Origin: SOIA01 sp964348015 | Lineage (GTDB): Bacteria > Acidobacteriota > Aminicenantia > Aminicenantales > Aminicenantaceae | Direction: 5' to 3' | DNA: 64,000 nt | Assembly (NCBI GenBank): GCA_964348015.1 | Contig: CAYGBC010000004.1 | Coordinates: 1-64,000 of the forward strand | Part shown: positions 35,606-44,009 of the stretch, one piece after another | Numbering within the stretch: the stretch's first letter is position 1 | Layout of the letters: every line of letters begins with the position of its first letter | Notes under the pieces: generated by a model | The model's database searches: none | What the model was told of the DNA's origin: nothing | Seen by the model: only the letters and a program-made list of their open reading frames with translations | Program-made: the position numbers and the translations under genes

Positions 35606-35893
35606 TCACCAGGAATGGGAAATGGCATCCGGGTCGCAGGCTTCCCTACACGGAAGCGGTTTTCTTCCGGATACGGGTTTACACGGCGCGCAGCTGTATT
35701 TGATCTTTTTCCGGTGCTCTTCGGTCACTCTGGCCACAGGCTCTTCCCGAAAAGGATCGTTCTCGTCCTCCCCCACCTCTAAGACGCCGTATGGGCAGGC
35801 CGTCACGCATTCCCCGCAACCGTCGCATTTGTCTGTATCGATGACGATGAAGTATTCGCCCGAGCCGTCTTTATAACCGTAGTGGGCCAGCAT
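35606..35893 (-). CDS. bzdM: 2[4Fe-4S] ferredoxin of the benzoyl-CoA reductase operon
   Basis: A 95-residue ferredoxin. The first cluster motif is standard (C23, C26, C29, C33-P). The second is stretched: C68, C71, C82, C86, followed by DP. In classical ferredoxins it is CxxCxxCxxxCP, so eight extra residues are inserted between the second and third Cys, as in Chromatium-type ferredoxins and aromatic-degradation ferredoxins. It should be the low-potential electron donor for BzdNOPQ. It starts one base after the bzdQ stop. Confidence 0.85.
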   Translation of the reverse strand: MLAHYGYKDGSGEYFIVIDTDKCDGCGECVTACPYGVLEVGEDENDPFREEPVARVTEEHRKKIKYSCAPCKPVSGRKPLPCREACDPDAISHSW

Positions 35894-35894
35894 T

Positions 35895-36767
35895 TTATCT
35901 TAACCCTCTCTCTTTCTCGACAAGCGCCTTGGCAAACAGAGCGCCGCCCAGGGCTCCGGCGATCTGGGTGTCATGTTTGGGCTCGAGAGCCTTGATCTTG
36001 AGCTCAGCTTCGATCCTCTTCACGACTCCCTCATTCTTGGCAATCCCGCCGGTAATGGCAAAGTCCTTCTCGACTTTGATCCTTTCCAAAAGCTCCACGA
36101 CGCGGTGAGCCATCGCCGAGGAGTACGCCGCCAAAACCTTTTCTTTGGGCCATCCCTTGCGCAAAAGTCCTACGGCCTCGGATTTTGCGAAAATGACACA
36201 GGTGGAGCTGACCGGCTCCGGTTCTTTAGCGACCTCGAACGAGAGCCGTCCCATGTCCTCGATCGGTACAGAGAGAAGGTCCGCAAAGACCTCCATTCCG
36301 CGGCCCGTTCCGGCTGCACATTTATCGTTCATCAGAAAATTCGTGACTTTGCCTTTCTCGTTGCAGTGGATGGCCTTGCAGTCCTGGCCGCCCATATCCA
36401 GTATGGTCTTCACTGTCGGACCGTACATGAAATTGGCTCCTCTCGCATGGCAGGCAATCTCCGTGATCGCCCGCTTGGCAAAAGGAACATTGACTCTCCC
36501 GTAGCCCGTCCCGACCGTGTAATGGATCTTACCCTGATTCAGGCCGGTGTCTTCCAGCGCCTTGTCCATAACCTTTTGAGCGCTCTCCGGGCTGTCCGAG
36601 CCTGTGCGGAAGTTGCTGTAGCAGTAGAGGTTCCCGTCTACCAGAACAACAGCCTGCGAGCTTACCGAGCCGACGTCCACTCCCGCAGAAATGATATCCC
36701 CGTCCTTCCAATCCACGTCCGGGGATGTCCACCTTGATTCTGGCCATCTCCAGTATTCTTTCTCCAC
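35895..36767 (-). CDS. bzdQ: Benzoyl-CoA reductase ATPase subunit BzdQ/BcrD type
   Basis: A 290-residue ASKHA-fold ATPase (HgdC/archerase family) with phosphate-1 motif GVDVGSVSSQAVVL, TVGTGYGR, ITEIACHARGA, MGGQDCKAI, the cluster-ligand region NDKCAAGTGRG plus SSTCVIFAKSE, and the adenosine motif FAITGGIAKN. Its N-terminus (WRWPESRWTSPDVDW) is the extension I associate with BzdQ. In class I reductases two such subunits bridge a [4Fe-4S] cluster and couple ATP hydrolysis to electron transfer into the ring-reducing subunits. One base separates it from bzdP. Confidence 0.88.
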   Translation of the reverse strand: MEKEYWRWPESRWTSPDVDWKDGDIISAGVDVGSVSSQAVVLVDGNLYCYSNFRTGSDSPESAQKVMDKALEDTGLNQGKIHYTVGTGYGRVNVPFAKRAITEIACHARGANFMYGPTVKTILDMGGQDCKAIHCNEKGKVTNFLMNDKCAAGTGRGMEVFADLLSVPIEDMGRLSFEVAKEPEPVSSTCVIFAKSEAVGLLRKGWPKEKVLAAYSSAMAHRVVELLERIKVEKDFAITGGIAKNEGVVKRIEAELKIKALEPKHDTQIAGALGGALFAKALVEKERGLR

Positions 36768-36768
36768 T

Positions 36769-37554
36769 TTATCCTCCTTTGGCCTTTTCTTGAGCTGCGA
36801 AAGCGGCCCCCAAGGCGCACGAATATTCCGGGTCTTCTGGGATCATCAATTCCTGCTTCAAGTCCCGTTTCAAAGAATCCACAAAACCGATATTCCGGGC
36901 CACTCCACCCACCAGAGCCACGTCCTTTTCAATTCCGATCTTTCGGGTCATCGAAGCGATGCGGTCCGAAATGGCATCATGAACGGCCCGGACAATATCT
37001 TCCTTGGAGTGTTTTGCGTGAATGAGACTCACCACTTCTGATTCTGCAAAAACAGCGCACTGGGCGTTCATCGGGACAGATTTTTGAGACTTGAGCGAAA
37101 GTTCCCCCATCTCCTCGAGTTTGACCTCCAAAGCGCGGGCCATGGTTTCAGTGAACGTCCCGGCGCCAGCCGCGCACTTTTCGTTGATCGCGAAATCTAT
37201 GACTTTTCCCTTGTCATTAATTTTGATAGCCCGTCCTTCTTCCGCGCCCACATCAATTACTGTGCGCACGGAGGGAAAGAGGAAATTCACGGCCTTGGCG
37301 TCTGCGCCGACCTCAGTGATCGTTCCCTGAGCAAAGACGGCCTCTTCTTTTCCAGCCCCAGTGGCCGTGATATGGGCAACATCTTCTTTCTTCAAGCCGG
37401 CTTCTTTGAGAGCTTTATCCAGAGCTTCCTCTGCGGCGGCCTTCTGGTCAAAACCACTGAGCACAGAGCTTTTGGCTTTCACTTTATCCCCCTCCAGGAT
37501 TAGAGCTTTGATGTATTTCGCCCCACAGTCAATACCGACAACGTTCATATTCAC
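36769..37554 (-). CDS. bzdP: Benzoyl-CoA reductase ATPase subunit BzdP/BcrA type
   Basis: The second ASKHA ATPase of the pair, 261 residues, with VVGIDCGAKYIKALIL, TATGAGKE, ITEVGADAKA, DVGAEEGRAI, NEKCAAGAGTF, NAQCAVFAESE and VALVGGVARN. The shift from HARGA and GGQD in its partner to ADAKA and GAEE matches the expected heterodimer of non-identical subunits. It supplies half of the bridging [4Fe-4S] cluster. It begins 48 bp after bzdO. Confidence 0.86.
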   Translation of the reverse strand: MNMNVVGIDCGAKYIKALILEGDKVKAKSSVLSGFDQKAAAEEALDKALKEAGLKKEDVAHITATGAGKEEAVFAQGTITEVGADAKAVNFLFPSVRTVIDVGAEEGRAIKINDKGKVIDFAINEKCAAGAGTFTETMARALEVKLEEMGELSLKSQKSVPMNAQCAVFAESEVVSLIHAKHSKEDIVRAVHDAISDRIASMTRKIGIEKDVALVGGVARNIGFVDSLKRDLKQELMIPEDPEYSCALGAAFAAQEKAKGG

Positions 37555-37602
37555 CTCCTATCCATTTTTCAGCAAATACTTCCTTTTTGCCCATATTCAT
37601 TA

Positions 37603-38913
37603 TTATTCTTTCGACTTTTCAAAACCCAGGCTTTCCATGAACGCATCGATCCGAGTTATGGTCTGGGCTTCATCGAATTCTCTCTCATCGCCCATGTTGC
37701 CTTCAAAGATCATTACCGGAAAACCGGCTTCCTTCAAGGCCAGCCTGTTCTCCGCGATTCCCAGACTCAATCCTTCACAGCCGCGGTTGTAGTGCAGCAT
37801 GATCCCGTTCAACTGCCACTCTTTGGCTATGCGGAGCATCATATCGCTTTTGTGCTCGGGAGAGTAAAAGTGCTGCCATTCCGGCTTTTTCAGCTCCCAC
37901 TCCGCGAGGACCCGCAGGGCTTGATCGCGGTCCTGGATCTCTACTCCCTGCTCCTGAGGAGTTTTCCGGGGTCCCCATGTCCCGTCTTCCTGGATATCCC
38001 ACATGCCGATCAGTCCGAACGTGTAAAGAGAGCCGATCGAAACACACCCATACTTTTCCAGGTATCTAAACACCTTGAGAAATGCCCAGGGAGGCTGCGT
38101 ATCGGTCATCACCCGGCACGTCTCGTTGGACACTGCCGCAATCTGTCTCTTTACTCTGTCCTTGACTTCATCCCGCAGCTCTTCATAAAAATCCGCCACG
38201 ATTTGACTGCTTTTGTGGAGCGTTCCGTGTACGTACAGCGAATACATCGTTTTCTCATCCAGAGGAGCGGGGATAGCCTTATTCAACGCGCAGACTTCTG
38301 CCCAGAGGCTTTCCGAACGGCAGTGATTGGTGACAGCCTGGATAAGCTTCTCATCGTCATACGTTCTCCCCGTGACTTTCTCCAGCCATTCGATCCCGTC
38401 ATGCATCTGGCCGACCACGTAATCGAGTCTGTTCTCGGTCAGGTCTTCATACGGCCCGACGCTGACATCTAGGGCATAATACGGAATATCACCGCCCTCC
38501 AAATCCCGGGCCACCTGATACCACTTGGCATGAGAGCAGCAGATATGGTCCTGCCAGATGAAATCTGGCTTGGGAAATTCACCGCCGAATGCATACTCAT
38601 TCAGGATGATCGAACCCCAGTAGTTGCGCATGTAGGAGCAGAGATCTCTCGCATATCCGGCCTTTTCCACAGCCTCATGGCAGCGGAGAGCCAAATCCTT
38701 ATTCCAGGCGACTGAGGCCGCATAGGGCTCGCCGGTCAGAGGATACACATCATCCCCCAAACCTGAAGGGATGGCATCGAAGGACCAGGCTCCACCCGCC
38801 CAGCGCAATCCGCCCTTTTCATGGGCATTGGCGTAATTCTTGTAGTAATTTAGCCGAATCTCTTTGGACTTATTCCAGCATTTTAAAGGTTCAGTCTTGT
38901 ATTTCGCGCTCAT
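37603..38913 (-). CDS. bzdO: Benzoyl-CoA reductase ring-reducing subunit BzdO/BcrB type
   Basis: A 436-residue member of the 2-hydroxyacyl-CoA dehydratase/BcrB family. It has an N-terminal AWSFDAIPSGLGDDVYPLTGEPY, a cluster-binding QDHICCSHAKWY and HYNRGCEGLSLGIAENRLAL near the C-terminus, matching BcrB/BadE/BzdO in order and length. With BzdN it would bind benzoyl-CoA and the [4Fe-4S] clusters that reduce the ring to cyclohexa-1,5-diene-1-carbonyl-CoA. It lies 11 bp after bzdN. Confidence 0.9.
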   Translation of the reverse strand: MSAKYKTEPLKCWNKSKEIRLNYYKNYANAHEKGGLRWAGGAWSFDAIPSGLGDDVYPLTGEPYAASVAWNKDLALRCHEAVEKAGYARDLCSYMRNYWGSIILNEYAFGGEFPKPDFIWQDHICCSHAKWYQVARDLEGGDIPYYALDVSVGPYEDLTENRLDYVVGQMHDGIEWLEKVTGRTYDDEKLIQAVTNHCRSESLWAEVCALNKAIPAPLDEKTMYSLYVHGTLHKSSQIVADFYEELRDEVKDRVKRQIAAVSNETCRVMTDTQPPWAFLKVFRYLEKYGCVSIGSLYTFGLIGMWDIQEDGTWGPRKTPQEQGVEIQDRDQALRVLAEWELKKPEWQHFYSPEHKSDMMLRIAKEWQLNGIMLHYNRGCEGLSLGIAENRLALKEAGFPVMIFEGNMGDEREFDEAQTITRIDAFMESLGFEKSKE

Positions 38914-38924
38914 CTCCTTCCTCC

Positions 38925-40049
38925 TTAATACAGGTCCTCTTCGCGCAGCATTTCGAGAAATGCTTCCACCCGAGTCTTGAACTGGCCGACAGGCACTGTG
39001 ACGTCCAGCTCTAAAAACTGCGCGGGAACGCCGCTTCCTTTGAGATTCTCGATGATCGCGGGGATATCGAGTTCATGGGGATCGCAGAACTTCTGCTGAA
39101 TCACGATCGCTCCCTGGACGTTCCAGTCTTTGGCCAGCGCATTGATATGCTTAACTCGACTTCGCTCCGGCCAATCCTTGGTCGGACAGGGCACCCGTTC
39201 CACGTAGCGCGCGGCAATGGATTCAAAAAGATTCCCGTTGGTGTTCACCGTATTCCAGAAGTAACGGCTACCGGTGCAGTGGTCATCCACGACAAAAACC
39301 GCATCCAGTGATTCCACCATATCTATAAATTCAGTATCATCATCTTCACTGCCCAGGATCATCAACCGGACTTTGGAGCTGTTCTCGACCTGCCGCTGCG
39401 GCAGTTTCGTCAAGACAGCCTGAAGAGCCGCGTTAAAATCATTCTTATCCACCATCTGGCTGGAAACCACCGTGTACATGGCCTCGAGCCCTGTTACCGG
39501 AGGATTGTCTTGTTTCCGCAGCTCATAAAGGTCTTTCGTGAGCTGGCGGGATGTGTTCATGACCTCGATGCCCTTTTTTAAATCATCGTCCGTGATGGCT
39601 TTACCCGTCCATTTCTCCACAGCCTCTTTGAAAACTTTCAGTTCTCCGGTCAAATAAGGAACCGCTCTCTGGCTTTGAACGTTGTTCGGCATCGGGAGGT
39701 AATAGCTGAAATCCACAGGAATATGCTTCTCCCAGGACGTGTAGGCCTGGCGGATGTGCAAACAGCTCTGAGCGATCATGACTCCATCCAGATAGTCGTA
39801 CCGCCCCTGAAGTCCTTGCGCCAGACAGTCGCGGCAGAAAGGACAGTACATCCCGAAGATGTGAGGTTCGGTCACATCCTGAGGCTCGTGGCTCCCCAGG
39901 ATTCTGACCGGAAGCACATGCGCCGCGTAGAGAATCTCTTCAGGAACGTAGGTGCAGAAATAGCCGATCACTTTTCCGCCAGTTTTTTTCTTCCATTCCT
40001 GAGCGTATTCGTGGCGTTGTTCGTACCACTCCTTGAACTTTTCCATCAT
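38925..40049 (-). CDS. bzdN: Benzoyl-CoA reductase ring-reducing subunit BzdN/BcrC type
   Basis: A 374-residue BcrC/BadD/HgdB-family subunit with YFCTYVPEEILYAAHVLPVR (C32), CPFCRDCL (C69, C72, C75), DDHCTGSRYFW and QKFCDPHELD. The cysteine positions fit Fe-S ligands of the class I benzoyl-CoA reductase; sibling families such as 2-hydroxyglutaryl-CoA dehydratase share the fold but differ at these blocks. It overlaps the upstream regulator by 4 bp (ATGA), so expression is tied to it. The gene order N-O-P-Q-M-V copies the Azoarcus bzd cluster. Confidence 0.9.
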   Translation of the reverse strand: MMEKFKEWYEQRHEYAQEWKKKTGGKVIGYFCTYVPEEILYAAHVLPVRILGSHEPQDVTEPHIFGMYCPFCRDCLAQGLQGRYDYLDGVMIAQSCLHIRQAYTSWEKHIPVDFSYYLPMPNNVQSQRAVPYLTGELKVFKEAVEKWTGKAITDDDLKKGIEVMNTSRQLTKDLYELRKQDNPPVTGLEAMYTVVSSQMVDKNDFNAALQAVLTKLPQRQVENSSKVRLMILGSEDDDTEFIDMVESLDAVFVVDDHCTGSRYFWNTVNTNGNLFESIAARYVERVPCPTKDWPERSRVKHINALAKDWNVQGAIVIQQKFCDPHELDIPAIIENLKGSGVPAQFLELDVTVPVGQFKTRVEAFLEMLREEDLY

Positions 40050-40699
40050 TCTTTCAACTCCTTTTCCAGAGGAATCATGTTGAGAATATCGAAACCCAAT
40101 GATTTAAAATACGAAATGAGATCACCTTCAAACCAGTCCACCAACGTCCGGACTTTCTTTATCTTTTTTCTCTTGAAGTGTTCGAGCAGTGTCTCGCCCA
40201 GCTTGTGGCCCACTCCCCTTCCCTGGTATTCCGGGTCAATGCCCAGAACCTTGATCCATCCTGTTTTTTCTCCGCGTCCAAACTCCCACAGCCTAATTTC
40301 GGCGAAAATGAATCCCACAAGTTTTCCCTCGATTTCTGCTCCGAGGCTCATCAAAGGATCGCCCTGCGTGAGATGATACCCGGCCGTTTCCTTCAGGTAT
40401 CCCATTCTTTTAGAGCTGCGGAAATTTCTTGCTTTCTCTATCCTCTCCTCGATTCGAAGGATCTCGTCAATGTCATCCATCGTGAGCAGTCTTATATTGG
40501 TCGCCACATAAATGTCCTTCCAGAGTTTAGTGCGACCAACTTTATGGTAGTGGATCTTTCCTTCAGCCCGGAGAATTTCCAGGTATTTGGCAACTGTATG
40601 GCGCGTTAATCCCAGTTTCTCGGCGAGTTCCTCCATCTGGAGTCCGGAAGGGGAGGTTTTGAGAACTTTGAGAATCTGAGCCTGGAGATTTCTTTCCAT
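40046..40699 (-). CDS. HTH-GNAT fusion, probable regulator of the bzd operon
   Basis: A 217-residue protein with an N-terminal winged helix (LQAQILKVLKTSPSGLQMEE then LAEKLGLTRHTVAKYLEIL) and a C-terminal GNAT domain from about residue 65 (LGIDPEYQGRGVGHKLGETL holds the CoA-binding Q/RxxGxG). As first gene of the operon, next to a dyad operator, it is well placed as autoregulator. The GNAT fold binds acyl-CoA, so the effector may be benzoyl-CoA or another CoA ester, by analogy with Azoarcus BzdR (HTH plus a benzoyl-CoA-binding domain). That analogy is inference; it might instead acetylate an enzyme of the pathway. Confidence 0.82.
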   Translation of the reverse strand: MERNLQAQILKVLKTSPSGLQMEELAEKLGLTRHTVAKYLEILRAEGKIHYHKVGRTKLWKDIYVATNIRLLTMDDIDEILRIEERIEKARNFRSSKRMGYLKETAGYHLTQGDPLMSLGAEIEGKLVGFIFAEIRLWEFGRGEKTGWIKVLGIDPEYQGRGVGHKLGETLLEHFKRKKIKKVRTLVDWFEGDLISYFKSLGFDILNMIPLEKELKE

Positions 40700-40706
40700 G
40701 CTTTAC

Positions 40707-40726
40707 GGTATCCGATATTGGTTACC
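40707..40726. promoter_or_regulatory. Dyad operator upstream of the bzd operon
   Basis: GGTATCCGATATTGGTTACC is a 20-bp imperfect palindrome (form GGTAnCCnATATnGGnTACC). It ends seven bases from the HTH-GNAT start codon and would lie across the transcription start, a repressor position. On the minus strand TTGACA (40758-40753) lies 15 bp from TATACT (40737-40732), a plausible but short-spaced promoter. Confidence 0.55.
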
Positions 40727-40774
40727 ATAAAAGTATAAAAAGCAGAATAGCTTGTCAAGCAAATTTTGAATGAA

Positions 40775-40822
40775 ATGAGTATTTTTTATCCGTACGAATG
40801 TGTTAATTTTTGGACTTAGGTC
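40775..40822 (+). repeat. Imperfect direct repeat, left copy flanking PadR-permease module
   Basis: ATGAGTATTTTTTATCCGTA continues to about 40822 and matches the stretch at 44150-44197 at roughly three of four positions with a one-base indel, in the same orientation. The two copies bracket the PadR/ABC-permease gene pair. Confidence 0.55.
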
Positions 40823-40904
40823 GTTATTCCGGCCTGACTTATCAAGACCAACGGTATAGAGCTGACGAAAGGTATTTTTTAATCAATAGAGTGAAAGTTA
40901 TTTA

Positions 40905-43628
40905 TTATTCGTTGCGCAGTGAATTCACAGGATTCGCCATAGCTGCTCGGATTCCCTGAATGCTGACTGTAGCCAGGGCTATCGCCAGCGCTACTACCGC
41001 AGCGACAAAGAACACAAACAGGTTCATGTTTATCCGGTAGGCGAAGTCCTGCAGCCATGAGTTCATGGAATACCAGGCAATAGGGGAAGCGATGATGATT
41101 GAGATGAGAACGAGCAAGATGAACTTCTTTGACAACATGGCCACAATATTCGGCGTTGAGGCACCAAGAACCTTACGGATCCCGATCTCTTTGGTCCGGT
41201 TTCGGGCGACAAAGGAAGCGAGGCCAAAAAGGCCGAGACAGGCTATTAGGAAACCCAGGGTTGTGATGATCCCCAGCATCCGGCCCATCTGTTCCTCATA
41301 CCGGTATTCCCGGTCAAAGCTTTCATCCAGGAAGGAATATTCAAACGGAACGCCGGGAAAATGTTCATTCCATGTGCTCCGGATGAACCGCATGAGATCA
41401 TTCATGTTCTCCACTCGAAGAGAAAGGGTGATGGTTTCGAAAAGAGAATTCTCGATATCCATAACCAGAGGTTCGACAACCTCCTTCATGCCCCGGTAAT
41501 GGAAATCATCGGTGATACCGATTATTCTCTTATTTATTCTGTGATAGGAAGCCTGGAAATTCTTTCCCAGAGCTTCTTCAGGCGAGGAAAATCCTAACTC
41601 TTTAACTCCAGCCAGGTTGATCAGATATGCTTCTCGTTCGTCATTTCCAGCGCCCCGCTGGAAGGACCTTCCGGCGACTATCTTGATTCCGTATTCGGAT
41701 ATGAAATCATAATCCATGGTGATAACCTTGATGAATGGAGCGCCCTTGAAATCCTCTATTCTCGGAGTCATGTAATATCCGGAATCCGCCTTGTCTCCCG
41801 GAACAGAGGAGGACACCGTGGCCCCGGTGATCGAAGGATTCTGGAGAAAGTCATTTTTGATAGCCTCGTAGTCCCGTCTCAAATGCTCCATATTGCTTTT
41901 GACACGAAGCACAAGTTTTTGCTCCAGGTCAAATCCCAAAGCCCGTCCCTTCATGAATTGGAGCTGTTTAAAAACAATAAGAGCACAGATGACGAGAAAA
42001 ATGGAAATAGCGAACTGTCCGACGACCAGGACCTTTTGGACTAAAGCTCCCCGGGAGGTCGAGGCCAACCTTCCTTGAAGAACAGAAACAGGGCTCAATG
42101 CAGTAAGGATCAAGCCGGGATAGATTCCGGATCCGATGCTGACAAAAAGAAGCAAGCCCAACAGGGATAAAAGCACAACAGGCTGAGTGAGGCCGGCCAA
42201 AGTCAATTCTGTGCCTGCCATCTGATTAAACGGAATAAGCAGAAGGAAGGTCAGTCCAAAAGCCAAAATAAAGGAAATAAAGGTGATAAGGAATGATTCC
42301 CCCAGGAATTGCCACACAAGCTGCCGACGCTGGGCACCCACCACCTTGCGCAGTCCGACCTCCCTGGTCCGCGTCGTGGAAAGAGCGGCAGACAGATTTA
42401 TAAAATTCATGCACCCGATGAGCAAGATCAGAAAAGCGATAATGGAATAAATATAGATGTAGTACCAATTGCCAGAAGGCTCGATTTCTCTCATAAGGTG
42501 GGAATACATATGGATCCGGGTCACAGGCTGGAGGAATAATCGATACAAATCCATTTCCCGGTTATATTTTTCTGAATATCTCTGAATCAGAAAACTGGAA
42601 ATCCGTTTGAGCTTCTCTTCAAAATCAGCAACAGCTGTCCCAGGAGCCAGTTTCACGTAGGTGTATTTTGGTTTCGGATTGAACCAATCTTCTTCAAAAG
42701 AAGACAGGTTGCTTCTCATTGTCTCCATAGACAGGAACATGTCATATTTCAGATGTGTGTTGGCGGGCGCGTTTTTTATGATGCCTGTTACCTCGTAATC
42801 CTGGAGCTCTACAATACCGGTATCATAATCGATCTCGATCTGGAGAGTTTGCCCGAGAGGCGCTTCTTCTCCAAAATACTTTTTGGCCATTCTCTCGGTG
42901 ATAACAACTGTATTGGGACGTATAAGGGCTGTTTGAAGATTTCCTTGAACGAAAGGCATTTGGAAAAGCTCGAAAATATCCTCGTCTGCAAACCATATGC
43001 GATCTTCGAAATTCCGTTTTACGCCCCGTACCACCAGGACGTGGCTTGCATTTTCATAAGGAGGAACCACTCTTACAGCTTGTTCCACCTGAGGATAATT
43101 TCTTATGAGCTCCGGTCCCAATGGCGCAGGGGTGGCCACAAACTGAAATTCACCGATGGCGCTGATCCTGTGCACGGCGATACGGTAAATGCGGTCCGCA
43201 TCCTTGTGAAAAGAGTCATAGGAAAGTTCGTTGGTGACATACAGGATGATCACTGCACAGCAGGAAAGCCCTAAAGCCAGTCCTGCAAGGTTGATGAGGG
43301 AATAGAACCTTTGTCGTTTGATCTTCCTGAGGCCGATTTTAAAATAATTCGAAAAAAGGGGGGGCAGCCAGCGGCTCTTTTTCCAGGGCGGGCGCCCGCT
43401 CGCACTCCGTGTGTCAGTCTTGAAATATTCAGCCCCAAGGCTGTCCGGTTCCCCGATCTTTTTTACGGCTTCTTCAAAAGCCTTGTCTTCGGAGGAACCA
43501 TTGCCAATCAGATAGTCGATTTTATCTCTGAGATGGCACTCCAGCTCTTCCTTGTAGCCATCTTCCAGAGCTTCATTTTTATTCAAGGCCTTCCGCCAAT
43601 CTTTTATCGCTTTTTCGAGATCAAACAT
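40905..43628 (-). CDS. FtsX/MacB-like ABC transporter permease (ADOP-type)
   Basis: The 907-residue protein has a soluble N-terminal prefix (EDGYKEELECHLRDKIDYLI), a first TM helix (FYSLINLAGLALGLSCCAVI), a MacB periplasmic core domain and an FtsX domain (TRTREVGLRKVVGAQRRQLV). A second core domain and second FtsX domain (ARNRTKEIGIRKVLGASTPN) follow. Duplicated core-FtsX with a prefix domain is the layout common in Acidobacteria and Aminicenantes, usually with a PadR regulator. No ATPase gene is adjacent. It likely moves lipids, peptides or drugs, or transmits mechanical signals; substrate unknown. It starts 30 bp after padR. Confidence 0.9.
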   Translation of the reverse strand: MFDLEKAIKDWRKALNKNEALEDGYKEELECHLRDKIDYLIGNGSSEDKAFEEAVKKIGEPDSLGAEYFKTDTRSASGRPPWKKSRWLPPLFSNYFKIGLRKIKRQRFYSLINLAGLALGLSCCAVIILYVTNELSYDSFHKDADRIYRIAVHRISAIGEFQFVATPAPLGPELIRNYPQVEQAVRVVPPYENASHVLVVRGVKRNFEDRIWFADEDIFELFQMPFVQGNLQTALIRPNTVVITERMAKKYFGEEAPLGQTLQIEIDYDTGIVELQDYEVTGIIKNAPANTHLKYDMFLSMETMRSNLSSFEEDWFNPKPKYTYVKLAPGTAVADFEEKLKRISSFLIQRYSEKYNREMDLYRLFLQPVTRIHMYSHLMREIEPSGNWYYIYIYSIIAFLILLIGCMNFINLSAALSTTRTREVGLRKVVGAQRRQLVWQFLGESFLITFISFILAFGLTFLLLIPFNQMAGTELTLAGLTQPVVLLSLLGLLLFVSIGSGIYPGLILTALSPVSVLQGRLASTSRGALVQKVLVVGQFAISIFLVICALIVFKQLQFMKGRALGFDLEQKLVLRVKSNMEHLRRDYEAIKNDFLQNPSITGATVSSSVPGDKADSGYYMTPRIEDFKGAPFIKVITMDYDFISEYGIKIVAGRSFQRGAGNDEREAYLINLAGVKELGFSSPEEALGKNFQASYHRINKRIIGITDDFHYRGMKEVVEPLVMDIENSLFETITLSLRVENMNDLMRFIRSTWNEHFPGVPFEYSFLDESFDREYRYEEQMGRMLGIITTLGFLIACLGLFGLASFVARNRTKEIGIRKVLGASTPNIVAMLSKKFILLVLISIIIASPIAWYSMNSWLQDFAYRINMNLFVFFVAAVVALAIALATVSIQGIRAAMANPVNSLRNE

Positions 43629-43658
43629 CCGACGCTCCTATTTTTTTCTCTTTTTCTT

Positions 43659-43997
43659 TCAATCGAATTCAGGGAGCGGATCCCATATCCTGGAAAGCAC
43701 TTTGTGGACACTCATCCATTGATTTCTTTCTTTCTCCAGTTCCTTTTTTCCGAGTTCTGTGAGCCTGTAATATTTTCGTCGGCGTCCATTTTCGGACATC
43801 TTCCAATGGGATTGGATAAAGTTTTCCTTTTCCAGCCGGTGAAGGACAGGGTAGAGCATCCCCTCAGACCATTCCAGGGTTCCCCCGGAAATTTCTATGA
43901 CACTCTGGATAATCTGATACCCGTAAATCTCGCCGCGAGCAAGAATGGCCAGGATAAGGGGCTTTGTTGAGGCCGCCATTAAGTTTTTCGACACCAT
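43659..43997 (-). CDS. PadR family transcriptional regulator
   Basis: A 112-residue winged-helix protein: LILAILARGEIYGYQIIQSV, GTLEWSEGMLYPVLHRLEKENFI (as motif GxLYPxLxRLE), WKMSENGRRRKYYRLTELGK. This is the PadR N-terminal domain with a short C-terminal helix for dimerisation. It is co-directional with the permease gene 30 bp downstream. Its own promoter contains a near-perfect palindrome, so negative autoregulation is likely. GGAG lies upstream of the ATG. Confidence 0.92.
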   Translation of the reverse strand: MVSKNLMAASTKPLILAILARGEIYGYQIIQSVIEISGGTLEWSEGMLYPVLHRLEKENFIQSHWKMSENGRRRKYYRLTELGKKELEKERNQWMSVHKVLSRIWDPLPEFD

Positions 43998-44009
43998 TTT
44001 TCAACTCCA

